Notes under the pieces: model-generated
Database searches by the model: none
Seen by the model: the letters and a program-made list of their open reading frames with translations, nothing else
What the model was told of the DNA's origin: nothing
Shown: positions 1 to 9,103 of the stretch, piece after piece
Layout: each line of letters begins with the position of its first letter
Position numbering within the stretch: the stretch's first letter is position 1
Translations under genes and position numbers: made by a program
Assembly: GCF_000620785.1 (NCBI RefSeq)
Contig: NZ_JIAI01000008.1
Coordinates: 310,001-374,000, forward strand
DNA: 64,000 bases
Reading direction: 5' to 3'
From: Actinospineispora acaciae DSM 45401
GTDB lineage: Bacteria > Actinomycetota > Actinomycetes > Mycobacteriales > Pseudonocardiaceae

Positions 1-348
1 CTTGTCCAGCGCGTTGTTCAGCGGCACGTGGAACACGATGGTCAACACGATCACGCCGGCCAGGAACAGCACCGCGCCGGCCAGCAACGGCGCCGCAAAC
101 GGCTCACTCCACCCGCGCACCGCGCTCACGACCAGCGCCACGCACAGCGCCGCCGTACCGAACATCGCGATCATCAGCGGCGGCCGCAACGCCGTGACGT
201 TGATCGACTGCATGGCCGTCATGCCCTGCGACGGGGGTATCCGTTTCAGCGCGGGCATCACGAACCCGGAGAACGCGTAGAAGATCCCCGCGTTGATCCC
301 CGTGCCCAACACGCCAAGCACGGTCAGCACCACCACTACCGAGCCCAT
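1..348 (-). CDS. DUF1772 (anthrone oxygenase-like) membrane protein, 3' end cut by window
   Basis: Reading the minus strand from the ATG at 348 gives 116 residues open to the window edge, so the C-terminus lies outside. Three hydrophobic segments are visible (about residues 3-25, 55-75 and 85-105). Family hallmarks are the N-terminal FYAFSGFVMPALKRIPP stretch, the MQSIN motif and a final VPLNNALDK. DUF1772 proteins are small integral membrane proteins; some fungal members are called anthrone oxygenases, but the bacterial function is not established. The gene is divergent from the DinB gene. The family call is fairly secure; the function is open. Confidence 0.75.
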   Translation of the reverse strand, partial: MGSVVVVLTVLGVLGTGINAGIFYAFSGFVMPALKRIPPSQGMTAMQSINVTALRPPLMIAMFGTAALCVALVVSAVRGWSEPFAAPLLAGAVLFLAGVIVLTIVFHVPLNNALDK

Positions 349-460
349 CGCCCGCTCCCTCCACGGTTCGCCCGACACCGCACAGCAAACCGCGACCGCC
401 CGACACAGTCCATCACCCGCTCACCCAAAGGCATACGCGCGCGTCTTAGAGTGACCGCCT

Positions 461-976
461 GTGCAGAACACCCCGATCGACGGCCCCGACCTCGGCCTGG
501 CCGACGCCCGCGCGCTCCTGCTGGAGTACCTGGACTGGTACCGCGCCGCGCTGCTCCGCAAGCTGGACGGACTCTCCGACGAGCAGGCGAACACCCCGCT
601 GGAGCCGATGGGCTGGGCCCCGGCCGGCCTGGTCAAGCACCTGACCGGGGTGGAGCGGCGCTGGCTGAGCTGGGGGTTCGCCGCCGAGGACGTCATGTCC
701 TGGCCGCCGGGCGGAGTCCCCGCCGAATGGTCACTCGAACCCGGCGAGACCCTGGAAGGACTGCTCGCGGACTGGCGAGCCACCACGCGCCGGACCGACA
801 GCATCATCGCCGACGCGGCGCTGGACCAGCGAGCCGAGGTCGGCGGCCGATTCCCCACCGAGGAGCGGGCCCCGAGCCTCGCCCGTATTCTGTTCCACCT
901 GGTTCAAGAATACGCGCGGCACGTCGGCCAGCTGGACATCGTCAGGGAGCTGATCGACCGCCAACGGGGTGAATGA
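461..976 (+). CDS. DinB/DUF664 family protein, probable mycothiol-dependent enzyme
   Basis: A 171-residue four-helix-bundle protein of the DinB-like DUF664 family. Actinobacterial members are metal-dependent transferases that use mycothiol to modify or detoxify electrophiles in the cytoplasm. Likely metal-site positions are His60 (in LVKHLTGVE) and the C-terminal FHLVQEYARHVGQLD stretch with His146 and His154. The position that is usually a second His in RHxGH reads Gln157 here. The GTG start at 461 has no Shine-Dalgarno sequence but has TAGAGT at 447-452, eight bases upstream, fitting a leaderless mRNA. Substrate unknown. Confidence 0.8.
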   Translation: MQNTPIDGPDLGLADARALLLEYLDWYRAALLRKLDGLSDEQANTPLEPMGWAPAGLVKHLTGVERRWLSWGFAAEDVMSWPPGGVPAEWSLEPGETLEGLLADWRATTRRTDSIIADAALDQRAEVGGRFPTEERAPSLARILFHLVQEYARHVGQLDIVRELIDRQRGE

Positions 977-1257
977 CCGGCCATTCCCGGCGGCTTTGTA
1001 GCAAACGCACAACCGAGCACCCGAGCTTCGGCGCGAACGGCCATCGTCGACCGGCGCGCGAGAGAATAGGCTGCCGCCACCGGCGGAAACCGCACTCGGG
1101 AGTCACAGTGGACCTCGGCCACCCGCGCCCTGGCCTGCTCGACTCGTGCCCCGACAAGGTCCAGCTCCCCCACTCGTCCCGGTCACCGGGCGGTGCGAAC
1201 GCCGGCCACCAGCGGTAACTGGTCGCCCGGCCGGGTGACCCAGGCGAGGAGAAGTCC

Positions 1258-3045
1258 ATGGGGTTTCTGGCACCGAAGCTGCCCCGACGTTTCGACGTGC
1301 AGCTGTGGCACCTCAACCCTCGCATGGAACGCATCAAGCCGCTGGTCAAGCACTGGGCGGAAAGCGGATTCGGCACCCCGTGGAGCGCCTATCTGGTATA
1401 TCTGGCAAAGATCGCCGGCTATATCGGCGGCGCATTATTGTTCATTAGGGCAACCCCAGGAATCGGCCCGCTATCCGATATCGCACATTGGTGGACCGAG
1501 CCCGTCGTATTACAAAAGGCGGTCATCTGGACGCTGTTGTTCGAGGTCGTCGGCTTCGGCTGCGGCTTCGGCCCGCTCACGCTGCGGTTCCTGCCCCCGG
1601 TCGGCGGGCCGCTGTACTGGCTGCGCCCCGGCACCATCCGGCTGCCGCCGTTTCCGGGTCGGGTGCCGCTGACCAGGGGCACCCACCGCACGGTGGTGGA
1701 CGGGCTGCTCTACCTGGGACTGCTCGCGGCGGCGGTCTGGGCGCTGCTGTCCCCGACCTCGGTGATGGACACCGGCCTGTTCGGCCCGGCCTACATCCTG
1801 GACCCGGCCCGGCTGATCCCGCTGGCCGTACTGGTGCCACTGGTCGGGCTGCGGGACAAGACGATCTTCCTGGCGGCCCGCGCCGAGCACACCTGGGTCG
1901 CGCTGCTCGCGCTGCTGCTGCCGTTCCTCGACATGATCGTCGCGGTCAAGGTGCTCACCGTGCTGATCTGGCTGGGCGCCGCGATCTCGAAGATGAACCG
2001 GCTGTTCCCGTTCGCGGTGTCGGTCATGCTCAGCAACAGCCCGCTGTTCCCCAAGCCGCTCAAGCGCCGGCTCTACCGCCGGTTCCCCCGCGACATGCGC
2101 CCGTCCGCGCTGGCCAAGACGATCGCGCACGGCGGCACCACCGTCGAGTTCGTGGCCCCGCTGGTGCTGCTGGTCTCCACCGACCGCTGGCTGACCCTGG
2201 CGGCGGTGGTCGCCATGGTCCTGTTCCACCTGCACATCCTGGCCTCGCTGCCGCTCGGGGTGCCGCTGGAGTGGAACGTCTTCATGCTGTTCTCGCTGGT
2301 CTACCTGTTCTGGGGGTACTTCCCGTACCAGCCGGCCACGGCGGCGCACCCGTGGTTCCTCGCGGTGCTGGCGGTGCCGGTGCTGGCGATGGTGGCCTGG
2401 GGCAACCTGCGCCCGGACAAGGTGTCGTTCCTGCTCGCGATGCGCTACTACGCGGGCAACTGGGCCACCTCGATGTGGTCGCTGCAGCCCTCGGCCATCG
2501 AGAAGATCGACAAGAACGTGGCGAAGTGGTGCGGGTTCGCCAAGAGCCAGCTGCGGAAGATCTACGGCGAGCAGGTCGCCGAGGTGCTGGCGCACAAGGT
2601 CCTGACGTTCCGGGCCATGCACCACCACGGCCGGGGCCTGTTCGCGCTGCTGCCGCTGGCCGCCGGCGCCGAGAACGACGACCATCTGGTGCTGGAGGGC
2701 GAGCTGGTCGCCGGCGGGCTGCTGGGCTGGAACTTCGGCGAGGGGCACCTGCACAACGAGCAGCTCATCGCCGCCCTGCAGGAGCGCTGCCATTTCGAGC
2801 CGGGGGAGGTGCGGGTGGTGCTGCTGGAGGCACGCCCGGCCGGGTCGGACCGCCAGGAGTACCGGCTGGTGGACGCGGCGACCGGCGAGTTCGACAGGGG
2901 CTTCCTGATGGTCTCCGACCTGGTCGAACGCCAGCCGTGGGAGGTCGCGGACCTGCCCGTCTACTCGTCCAACCCGCTGGGCCCGCCGGCCGAGCCGGAA
3001 CCCGAGCAGCGGGTGCCGGAGGCCACCCGGGTCGACGCCGCCTGA
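1258..3045 (+). CDS. DUF3556 family integral membrane protein
   Basis: A 595-residue protein with about ten hydrophobic segments between residues 50 and 410 and a soluble C-terminal part (about 415-595) ending in a Pro/Glu-rich tail. Length and layout match the actinobacterial DUF3556 family, whose function is unknown. The ATG at 1258 has a good GAGGAGAAG ribosome site just upstream. The 281 bp before it (977-1257) show no convincing gene; TAGGCT near 1067 is a possible -10. The first 80 codons use several A/T-ending codons, unlike the strongly GC-biased remainder. It converges with the PucR regulator with a 4-bp gap. Confidence 0.75.
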   Translation: MGFLAPKLPRRFDVQLWHLNPRMERIKPLVKHWAESGFGTPWSAYLVYLAKIAGYIGGALLFIRATPGIGPLSDIAHWWTEPVVLQKAVIWTLLFEVVGFGCGFGPLTLRFLPPVGGPLYWLRPGTIRLPPFPGRVPLTRGTHRTVVDGLLYLGLLAAAVWALLSPTSVMDTGLFGPAYILDPARLIPLAVLVPLVGLRDKTIFLAARAEHTWVALLALLLPFLDMIVAVKVLTVLIWLGAAISKMNRLFPFAVSVMLSNSPLFPKPLKRRLYRRFPRDMRPSALAKTIAHGGTTVEFVAPLVLLVSTDRWLTLAAVVAMVLFHLHILASLPLGVPLEWNVFMLFSLVYLFWGYFPYQPATAAHPWFLAVLAVPVLAMVAWGNLRPDKVSFLLAMRYYAGNWATSMWSLQPSAIEKIDKNVAKWCGFAKSQLRKIYGEQVAEVLAHKVLTFRAMHHHGRGLFALLPLAAGAENDDHLVLEGELVAGGLLGWNFGEGHLHNEQLIAALQERCHFEPGEVRVVLLEARPAGSDRQEYRLVDAATGEFDRGFLMVSDLVERQPWEVADLPVYSSNPLGPPAEPEPEQRVPEATRVDAA

Positions 3046-3049
3046 GCCG

Positions 3050-4324
3050 CTACAGGCCGGTCTGGATCAGCACGCCTTGGCCGAGCTGCTCGCAGGCCAA
3101 CAGGGCGATCTCCAGGTCCACCCGCCCCTCGGCGGTGGGCCGGCCCCTGATGTCCTCGGCCTTGCGCAGCCGGTAGCGCACCGTGTTCTTGTGCAGGTGC
3201 AGCTCGGTCGCGGCCTCGGTGAGGCTGGCGCCGGTGCGCAGGAAGGACAGCACGGTCTTGCGCAGCTCGGCCATCCCGGGGTCGTCCACCGCGAGCCCGC
3301 CCAGCACGTCGGACACCCAGCGGCGCGCCGAGCGCAGGTCCTTGGCCAGGAACGCGGACGCGGCCACCTCGGCGAACGCGGTCACCGACGGGGCCGCCTC
3401 GCCCCGGATGGTGGCCACCCGCTGGGCGTTGAGCGCCTCGTGGTGGGAGGCGCGGAACCCGGTCAGGCCGACCGCGGGGCTGCCCAGCGCGATCCGCACC
3501 CCGGAGCCGCGCCGCGCCAGCTCGTCGGCCAGCGCGGCGGGGTCCACCTTGGCGGTGGTCGGCCCGGACACCCAGGCCCACAGCGTGCGGTCGTCGGCCA
3601 GCACGGCCAGCGGCTGCTGACCGGACGCAGTGGCGATGACCTGCGCGGTGGACTCCAGCTCCCGGCCGCTGTGCGAGGCCGAGGACCAGGCCACCAGCCC
3701 GATGTGCTCGCCCTGCATCCGGTAGCCGGTGATCGCCTCGGCGGTCGACGCGCTCAGGTCCTCGTCGAACAGCGCGGTGCGCACCTGGACCGCGCGGGTG
3801 GCGGCGGCCCGCTGCGTCCACAGCTTGCGCTCGTCGTCGTAGACCGCGACCAGGTGCTCGCAGACCCGGTCGATGTAGGCGGTCGCGATGTGCGCCGTGT
3901 AGTACACGACCTCCATCAGCAGCTTCGCGTCCGGCTGGTGCCGCTCCACCAGCCGGAACCACCACTGCAGGTAGACGCCCTCGCCCAGCCGGTACGCCCG
4001 CAGCAGGGCCTCCACCGGCACGTCCCGCTGCGCCAGCCGCCTGGTGTAGTGCGCGGCGGCCGCCGGCAGGTCGATCTGGTCGATCGGGATGCTGTGCACG
4101 AAGACGTTGGTGGCGGTGGCCACGTTGGAGAACGAGCTGGCGTAGAGCAGCTCGCGGATGTCCTCGTCCTCGCTGCGCAGCGCGGGGATCACCTGGAAGA
4201 AGATGTTCACCATCTCGGTGGTCAGCGCGCCGAGATGGGGCTCTATCTCGCGGGCGACGACGGCAGCAAGATCCACCGCTTGCGCCGTCGCCTGCGCCGT
4301 TGCCTCAGCCATCGCATCCGTCAC
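3050..4324 (-). CDS. PucR/CdaR family transcriptional regulator
   Basis: A 424-residue regulator. The C-terminus (about 365-415) carries the PucR helix-turn-helix signature, seen as LTEAATELHLHKNTVRYRLRK. The middle is a degenerate GGDEF-like regulatory region and the N-terminus (20-190) resembles the RsbR-type sensor half common in these proteins. Family members control catabolic operons such as purine, sugar-diacid or amino-acid use. GTG at 4324 is used here; an in-frame ATG at 4312 is an alternative. It is divergent from the RNA ligase-like gene and FGGY kinase at 4393-6383, so these are possible targets (inference only). Confidence 0.85.
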   Translation of the reverse strand: MTDAMAEATAQATAQAVDLAAVVAREIEPHLGALTTEMVNIFFQVIPALRSEDEDIRELLYASSFSNVATATNVFVHSIPIDQIDLPAAAAHYTRRLAQRDVPVEALLRAYRLGEGVYLQWWFRLVERHQPDAKLLMEVVYYTAHIATAYIDRVCEHLVAVYDDERKLWTQRAAATRAVQVRTALFDEDLSASTAEAITGYRMQGEHIGLVAWSSASHSGRELESTAQVIATASGQQPLAVLADDRTLWAWVSGPTTAKVDPAALADELARRGSGVRIALGSPAVGLTGFRASHHEALNAQRVATIRGEAAPSVTAFAEVAASAFLAKDLRSARRWVSDVLGGLAVDDPGMAELRKTVLSFLRTGASLTEAATELHLHKNTVRYRLRKAEDIRGRPTAEGRVDLEIALLACEQLGQGVLIQTGL

Positions 4325-4354
4325 GTTACTGCAAGGGGATACCGGCCCAGGATC

Positions 4355-4385
4355 TTGATAGCGAGCACGAGGCGCACCGTATCTG
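4355..4385 (+). promoter_or_regulatory. Predicted promoter of the 2'-5' RNA ligase-like gene, leaderless type
   Basis: TTGATA at 4355-4360 and TATCTG at 4380-4385 are separated by 19 nt. The expected transcription start falls at or beside the ATG at 4393, which has no Shine-Dalgarno sequence, so the message would be leaderless. Confidence 0.4.
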
Positions 4386-4392
4386 CTATCAC

Positions 4393-4923
4393 ATGCGGGT
4401 GTCCCGCCCCGACCGAACCGCCCTGCTGCTGCCGGTCCCCGCCGCGGATCCGCTGCTCAGCAGGGTTGCCGAGGGTCATCCGGCCACCGTTCGGGCCGGC
4501 CTGCCCGCCCATCTCACGGTGCTCTACCCGTTCGTCCCGGCCGCACAGCTCGGTCCCGCGACACTGAACGCCTGCGCCCGGATCGCCGAGCGGGCCGTAC
4601 CCATCGCCGTCCGGTTCACCGCGTGTCGGGTGCGCGGCAACCTGGTGTACATCGCGCCGGAGCCGGTCGAACCGGTGGACGCGCTGGTCGGCGCGGTGCG
4701 GCAGCGGTGGCCGGAGCTGGTCCCGTACGGCGGCAGGTTCCCGGACGCCCCGGCCCACGTCACGCTCGCGCTCGACGCGCCGCCGGCCGACCACGCCGAT
4801 ATCCTGCGCCGGGTCGATCCGCTGCTGCCGGTCGCTGACACGCTCGACGAGCTGGTGCTCGTGGTGTCCGGGCCGGACGGGTGGGTGGCCCGTTCGCGGT
4901 GGCCACTCGGGAGGACGGCATGA
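4393..4923 (+). CDS. 2'-5' RNA ligase superfamily (2H phosphoesterase-like) protein
   Basis: A 176-residue protein with the two histidine motifs of the 2H phosphoesterase/2'-5' RNA ligase fold: AHLTVLYPF near residue 40 and AHVTLAL near residue 120. Family members hydrolyse or ligate 2'-5' or cyclic phosphodiester bonds in RNA and nucleotides; the substrate cannot be read from sequence. The first ATG with family-like sequence after it is at 4393; GTG 4399 is possible. Its TGA overlaps the ATG of the FGGY kinase (ATGA), so the two genes are translationally coupled. Confidence 0.75.
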   Translation: MRVSRPDRTALLLPVPAADPLLSRVAEGHPATVRAGLPAHLTVLYPFVPAAQLGPATLNACARIAERAVPIAVRFTACRVRGNLVYIAPEPVEPVDALVGAVRQRWPELVPYGGRFPDAPAHVTLALDAPPADHADILRRVDPLLPVADTLDELVLVVSGPDGWVARSRWPLGRTA

Positions 4924-6383
4924 GCATGAGCTCGCGGGTCTGGGTGGGCATCGACCTGGGCACGCAGAGCGTGCGGGTGCTCGCCGTGTCCGACGACGGC
5001 GCCGTGCTCGGGTCCGGGACGGCGCCGCTGGCCAGCCACCGCGACGGCGCCCGCCACGAGCAGGACCCGGGTTCGTGGTGGCCGGCGGTACGGGCGGCGT
5101 GCCGATCGGCGCTCTCAAAGCTAGACCGACGGTCGGTCTGTGGCGTTGCGGTGGACGGTACGTCGGGCACGGTTCTGCTGGTCAGCGAGGCGGATGGCCA
5201 CCCGCTCACGCCCGGGCTGATGTACGACGACACCCGGGCGACCGGCGAGCTGGATCGGGTCAACGAGGCCGGCGCCCGGCTCTGGTCCGCGCTCGGATAC
5301 CGCCGCATGCAGCCGGCCTGGGCGCTGCCCAAGCTGCTCTGGCTGCTGCGCGAGCATCCCGAGCCAGCCCAAGGCGCCCGCCTCGCCCACCAGGCCGACG
5401 TGATCAACCGCGCGCTGGTCGGCGGACCCGTCCCGACCGACCTGTCCAACGCGCTCAAGACCGGCGCCGACCTGATCGACGAGCGCTGGCCATCCGATGT
5501 GCTCGATGAGCTCGACGTGCCGCCAGGACTGCTGCCGGAGCTGGTCAGGCCGGGCACCCCGATCGGCACCGTCTGCCCCGAGGCGGCCGAGGCGACGGGC
5601 CTGCCGGCGGGCACCCCGGTGGTCGCCGGCTGCACCGACGGCTGTGCCGCCCAGCTCGGCGCCGGCGCGCTGGCCGAGGGCAGCTGGAACTCCGTGCTGG
5701 GCACCACGCTCGTGCTCAAGGGCGTCACCGGCGAGCTGCTGGCCGACCCGCTCGGCGTCGTCTACTCGCACAAGGCGCCGGACGGGCGCTGGCTGCCCGG
5801 CGGCGCGTCCAGCACCGGTGCCGGCGCGATCGCCCGCCGTTTCCCGGGCGCCGACCTCTCCCGACTGGCCGCCGGGGCGCAAATGTACGAACACACGGAC
5901 GTACGCGCCTACCCCCTGGCCTCGGCGCGCGGCGAGCGCTTCCCGTTCGTCGCCCCGGACGCGGAGGCGTTCGTGCTGGGCGACCCGCGCGAGGACGCCG
6001 AGCTGTACGCGGCGATGCTGCACGGCGTCGGATACATCGAACGGCTGTGCTTCGCCTACCTGGCCTCGCTGGGCGCCCCGACCGACGGCGACCTGCTGCT
6101 CACCGGTGGCGGCGCGAGCAGCGAATACTGGTGCCAACTGCGCGCGGACATCCTGGGCCGCCCGGTGAAGCTGCCGGCCAGCGCCGAGCCCGCGCTGGGC
6201 ATGGCGGTGCTGGCCGCCACCCCGGGCCGCGCGCCGGCGGAGGTGGCCGCCGAGATGGTCCGCATCCGCGCGACCATCGACCCGCGCCCCACCACCGCCG
6301 GCCGGTTCGACCAGCCGTACCACGAGCTGATCGCCGAGCTGACCCGCCGAGGCTGGCTCCCCGCCGAGGTCGCCGAAAGCTGA
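4920..6383 (+). CDS. FGGY family carbohydrate kinase (xylulokinase-like)
   Basis: A 487-residue sugar kinase. The N-terminal FGGY domain has the phosphate-binding IDLGTQSVR motif near residue 11. The C-terminal half has the nucleotide-site glycines in CTDGCAAQLGAGA and LLTGGGASSEYW. It should phosphorylate a pentose or related sugar in the cytoplasm; xylulose, ribulose or another polyol cannot be separated by eye. The ATG at 4920 follows a GGGAGGA ribosome site and overlaps the upstream stop. A perfect inverted repeat, AGACCGAC-G-GTCGGTCT, lies inside the gene at 5123-5139. Confidence 0.85.
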   Translation: MSMSSRVWVGIDLGTQSVRVLAVSDDGAVLGSGTAPLASHRDGARHEQDPGSWWPAVRAACRSALSKLDRRSVCGVAVDGTSGTVLLVSEADGHPLTPGLMYDDTRATGELDRVNEAGARLWSALGYRRMQPAWALPKLLWLLREHPEPAQGARLAHQADVINRALVGGPVPTDLSNALKTGADLIDERWPSDVLDELDVPPGLLPELVRPGTPIGTVCPEAAEATGLPAGTPVVAGCTDGCAAQLGAGALAEGSWNSVLGTTLVLKGVTGELLADPLGVVYSHKAPDGRWLPGGASSTGAGAIARRFPGADLSRLAAGAQMYEHTDVRAYPLASARGERFPFVAPDAEAFVLGDPREDAELYAAMLHGVGYIERLCFAYLASLGAPTDGDLLLTGGGASSEYWCQLRADILGRPVKLPASAEPALGMAVLAATPGRAPAEVAAEMVRIRATIDPRPTTAGRFDQPYHELIAELTRRGWLPAEVAES

Positions 6384-6440
6384 CCTTGTCGCCGACGCCC
6401 GCATCTCGCACGATGTGCACGGGTGAACCGAGGGGGACGG

Positions 6441-7796
6441 ATGGCCACATCACCGGGAACCGGAACCGGAACCGAACGGCTTGGCCGCACCATGGGCCTG
6501 CGCGAGCTGGTGGCCTACGGCATGATCTTCGTCGGCCCCGGCGCCGTCGTCGTCGTGTTCGGCACGCTGGACGCGCTGAGCGGCGGCACGGTACCGCTGG
6601 TCTACATCGTGGCTACGGTGGCGATCGCGTTCACCGCCATGGCGTACGTATGGATGTCGAAGGCGGTGCCGCACGCCGGGTCGGTGTTCGCCTACGCGGG
6701 AGCGGGCATCGGGCCGCGCACCGGCTTCATCGCCGGCTGGATGCTCATGCTCGACTACCTGCTGATACCCGCGCTCGCGCACCTGTTCGTGGGCATCGCG
6801 CTGCACTCCATCTTCCAGCCGGTGCCCGCATGGGTGTTCACCGTCCTGTCGGTGACGATCACGACCGCGCTCAACCTGGCCGGCGTCCGGATCGCCGCGA
6901 AGGTGACGATCGTGGTGCTCTGCATCGAGCTGGTCGTGATGGCCGCCGTGATCGTCAGCCTGATCACCGTGCTGGCCACCCACGGCGCCAGCCGCCCCGC
7001 GCTGTCCCCGCTGGTCGGGTACGGCGGGTTCGCGGTCGGCGGGGTGATCACGGCGGCCTCGGTGGCGGTGCTGTCGTTCCTGGGGTTCGACGGGATCGCG
7101 TCGTTCGCCGAGGACAACGCCGGCGACCCCAAGCTGGTCGGCAGGGCCACGCTGGTCTGCCTGCTGGTCTGCGGCGCGCTGCTGGTGGCGCTGGCGTACC
7201 TGGGGGCGCTGGTCACGCCGGTCACGCCGGCCGAGTACGCCGCCAACTCCGAGTCGCAGGGCACCGCGTACTACGACCTGGTCCGTACCGAGGTGTCCTG
7301 GCTGCTGTCCACGGCGCTGGCCACGGCGAAGGGCACCGGCGCGGCGTTCGCGGCGATGGTGGCGCAGGCCGCGGCCAGCCGGTTGCTGTTCGGCATGGCG
7401 CGCGACGGCCGGCTGCCGCGCGGGCTGGCCGCCGTCTCCGAGCGCAGCGGCAGCCCCGGCCGGGCCACGCTGGTGATCGCCGGGTTCACCGTGGTGGTGG
7501 GCGCGGGCGCGGCGGCCATGCCGGACGGGCTGAACCTGCTCTCCTCGGTGGTCAACGTCGGCGCGCTGTCGGCGTTCACGCTGCTGCACGCGTCGGTCAT
7601 CGGCTACTTCGTGGTACGCAAGCGTGCCGCGGCGTCGGCGTGGCACCTGATCGTGCCGCTCCTAGGCGCAGCCGTAATCCTCGCCGTCCTAGCCGGCGCC
7701 CACCACACCGCCCAACTAGTAGCCCTGACCTGGCTCCTAGCCGGCCTCCTCGTCCTGGCCGCCCAGTCACGCCGCCCAGCTCGCGCGGGCCGCTGA
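6441..7796 (+). CDS. APC family amino acid permease
   Basis: A 451-residue, 12-segment membrane transporter of the amino acid-polyamine-organocation superfamily. The first helix carries the substrate-backbone motif region GMIFVGPGAVVVVFG, and FLGFDGIASFAEDN in the sixth helix region is typical of APC permeases. It probably imports an amino acid or amine by cation symport; the substrate is not visible. The ATG at 6441 follows GAGGGGGA. It lies 57 bp after the FGGY kinase on the same strand and could be co-transcribed. Its stop is followed three bases later by a long imperfect hairpin (7800-7871). Confidence 0.85.
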   Translation: MATSPGTGTGTERLGRTMGLRELVAYGMIFVGPGAVVVVFGTLDALSGGTVPLVYIVATVAIAFTAMAYVWMSKAVPHAGSVFAYAGAGIGPRTGFIAGWMLMLDYLLIPALAHLFVGIALHSIFQPVPAWVFTVLSVTITTALNLAGVRIAAKVTIVVLCIELVVMAAVIVSLITVLATHGASRPALSPLVGYGGFAVGGVITAASVAVLSFLGFDGIASFAEDNAGDPKLVGRATLVCLLVCGALLVALAYLGALVTPVTPAEYAANSESQGTAYYDLVRTEVSWLLSTALATAKGTGAAFAAMVAQAAASRLLFGMARDGRLPRGLAAVSERSGSPGRATLVIAGFTVVVGAGAAAMPDGLNLLSSVVNVGALSAFTLLHASVIGYFVVRKRAAASAWHLIVPLLGAAVILAVLAGAHHTAQLVALTWLLAGLLVLAAQSRRPARAGR

Positions 7797-7799
7797 CGT

Positions 7800-7871
7800 G
7801 CTCGCACACCCACTTCGTACGCCGCACACGCGCTGGAGCAGGTGTGCGGGGCACGAACCGGGTGTGCGGGC
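7800..7871. terminator. 72-nt imperfect palindrome, family B copy 1, probable bidirectional terminator
   Basis: The arms 7800-7829 and 7842-7871 are 30 nt each and pair with about five mismatches around a GCGCTGGAGCAG loop. It sits between the convergent APC permease and MarR genes, starting 3 nt after the permease stop. A sequence with 27 of 30 identical right-arm bases and nearly the same loop occurs at 33123-33196, again between convergent genes. There is no U-tract, so termination would be of the hairpin-only kind common in actinobacteria. Confidence 0.6.
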
Positions 7872-7897
7872 CAAAGCCGCGCGCGTGACAGGAGCGG

Positions 7898-8341
7898 TCA
7901 GCGCTCCAGTTGCTCGTACACGGAGTCGGCGAAGCGGCGGTACAGGCGGGCGAACACCGCCCGCTCCTGCGCCGTCCAGCCGTCGAACACGTCGTCGAGC
8001 AGCGCCCGCCGTGCGGCGTTGATGGCCGCGACCGTCCGCTCGCCGGCTTCAGTCACCACCGCGTGGCTGCTCCGCTGGTCGTGCGGTGCGGGCCGGCGGC
8101 TGATCAGGCCCTGCCGCTCCAGCTTCGCCAGCTCGCGGCTGACCGTCGAATGGGTCAGCCCGACGCGCTCGGCCAGCTCGGTCACGCCGATCGGCCCGAG
8201 CATCTCCACCAGGACGAGCAGCGGCAGCAGCGCACCGTCCAGCTCCACCCCCGCCCGGCGCAGCAGCATCGCGAAGAACTTCGGCCGGCTGACCCGGGCG
8301 ACGTTGTCCAGCCAGACCGCGTAAAAGTCGTCGTCGGCCAC
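7898..8341 (-). CDS. MarR family transcriptional regulator
   Basis: A 147-residue winged-helix repressor. The DNA-binding part is about residues 50-100: GVTELAERVGLTHSTVSREL is the helix-turn-helix and the wing follows in RRPAPHDQRSSHAVVT. MarR proteins usually repress a neighbouring gene and release DNA when they bind a phenolic or other small ligand. The GTG at 8341 is the start. The neighbour upstream is the divergent gene pair 8546-9983, and a near-palindrome lies between them at 8424-8441. Confidence 0.88.
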   Translation of the reverse strand: MADDDFYAVWLDNVARVSRPKFFAMLLRRAGVELDGALLPLLVLVEMLGPIGVTELAERVGLTHSTVSRELAKLERQGLISRRPAPHDQRSSHAVVTEAGERTVAAINAARRALLDDVFDGWTAQERAVFARLYRRFADSVYEQLER

Positions 8342-8423
8342 CCGGTCATTGTGCTACGGACGGTGAGGGCAAGGACGCGGACGGTTGCGGGTCGTGACGG
8401 CAGGAACCCCCGGCGACTAAGCC

Positions 8424-8441
8424 GTATCGGTGACCTGATAC
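8424..8441. promoter_or_regulatory. Near-palindrome, candidate MarR operator
   Basis: GTATCGGTGACCTGATAC matches its reverse complement at 16 of 18 positions. It lies in the divergent region between the MarR gene and the 8546 operon. Size and position suit a MarR-type operator, but nothing else supports the link. Confidence 0.35.
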
Positions 8442-8545
8442 TCATTTCCCACGGACTGGCCGGTGCACGTGGTTACGCTCCGGACACAGTCCGTATTCGT
8501 TGCCGGTATTGACCCGGCGGCGCCTACGCGTCCCGGAGGAGCCAC

Positions 8546-9103
8546 GTGGACGATTCTTCTCCCCTCCTCACCGAGCTGCGCGATCGGCAGCGGCGCCTGG
8601 CGGCCGCGCTGGACCGGATCGATCGTTCACAGCGGCAGGACAACGCGTTCGCCGAGGTCAACGGCCTGATGCGGGTGGCCGTGGAGGGCCGCGACGCGAT
8701 CCGGCTGCACCAGTACCACGTGGTGCACGACAGGTACGCGCCGCGCATCCGCTGGCTCGGCATCGGCCTCACTTCCGCGGCCGTGGTGGCCCTGGCCGGG
8801 GTGGTGGTCGGGTGGATCGACCCCTGGCTGACGCTGATGGTGCTGCCGTTGCTGGTCCTCGGCGGGTGGCTGGCGGTGCGGGCGGCGGGTGACCGGAACC
8901 GTCCGGACAGCGGCGGCACCCCGCCCGAGCGGTTCACCGCCGGGGTGGTCGGGCTGGCGGCGCTGGCGCTGGTGGTGGCCGCCGCGCTGGTCTCCGGCTG
9001 GTTCCTGCTCGGGGCGATCCCGGCAGCGCTCGCGGCCATCGCGCTGTCCACGCTGACCGGCCCGGTACCGGACCTGACCAGCGGCGAGGTCACCGATGCG
9101 TAA
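8546..9103 (+). CDS. Membrane protein of unknown function with N-terminal coiled coil
   Basis: 185 residues, not recognised. Residues 1-65 are charged and helical, consistent with a coiled coil. Hydrophobic segments follow at about 72-92, 95-113 and 132-175. The GTG at 8546 has a strong GGAGGAG ribosome site. It overlaps the next gene by 8 bp, so the two products are probably made together and may form one membrane-anchored complex (inference). No enzyme motif was seen. Confidence 0.65.
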   Translation: MDDSSPLLTELRDRQRRLAAALDRIDRSQRQDNAFAEVNGLMRVAVEGRDAIRLHQYHVVHDRYAPRIRWLGIGLTSAAVVALAGVVVGWIDPWLTLMVLPLLVLGGWLAVRAAGDRNRPDSGGTPPERFTAGVVGLAALALVVAAALVSGWFLLGAIPAALAAIALSTLTGPVPDLTSGEVTDA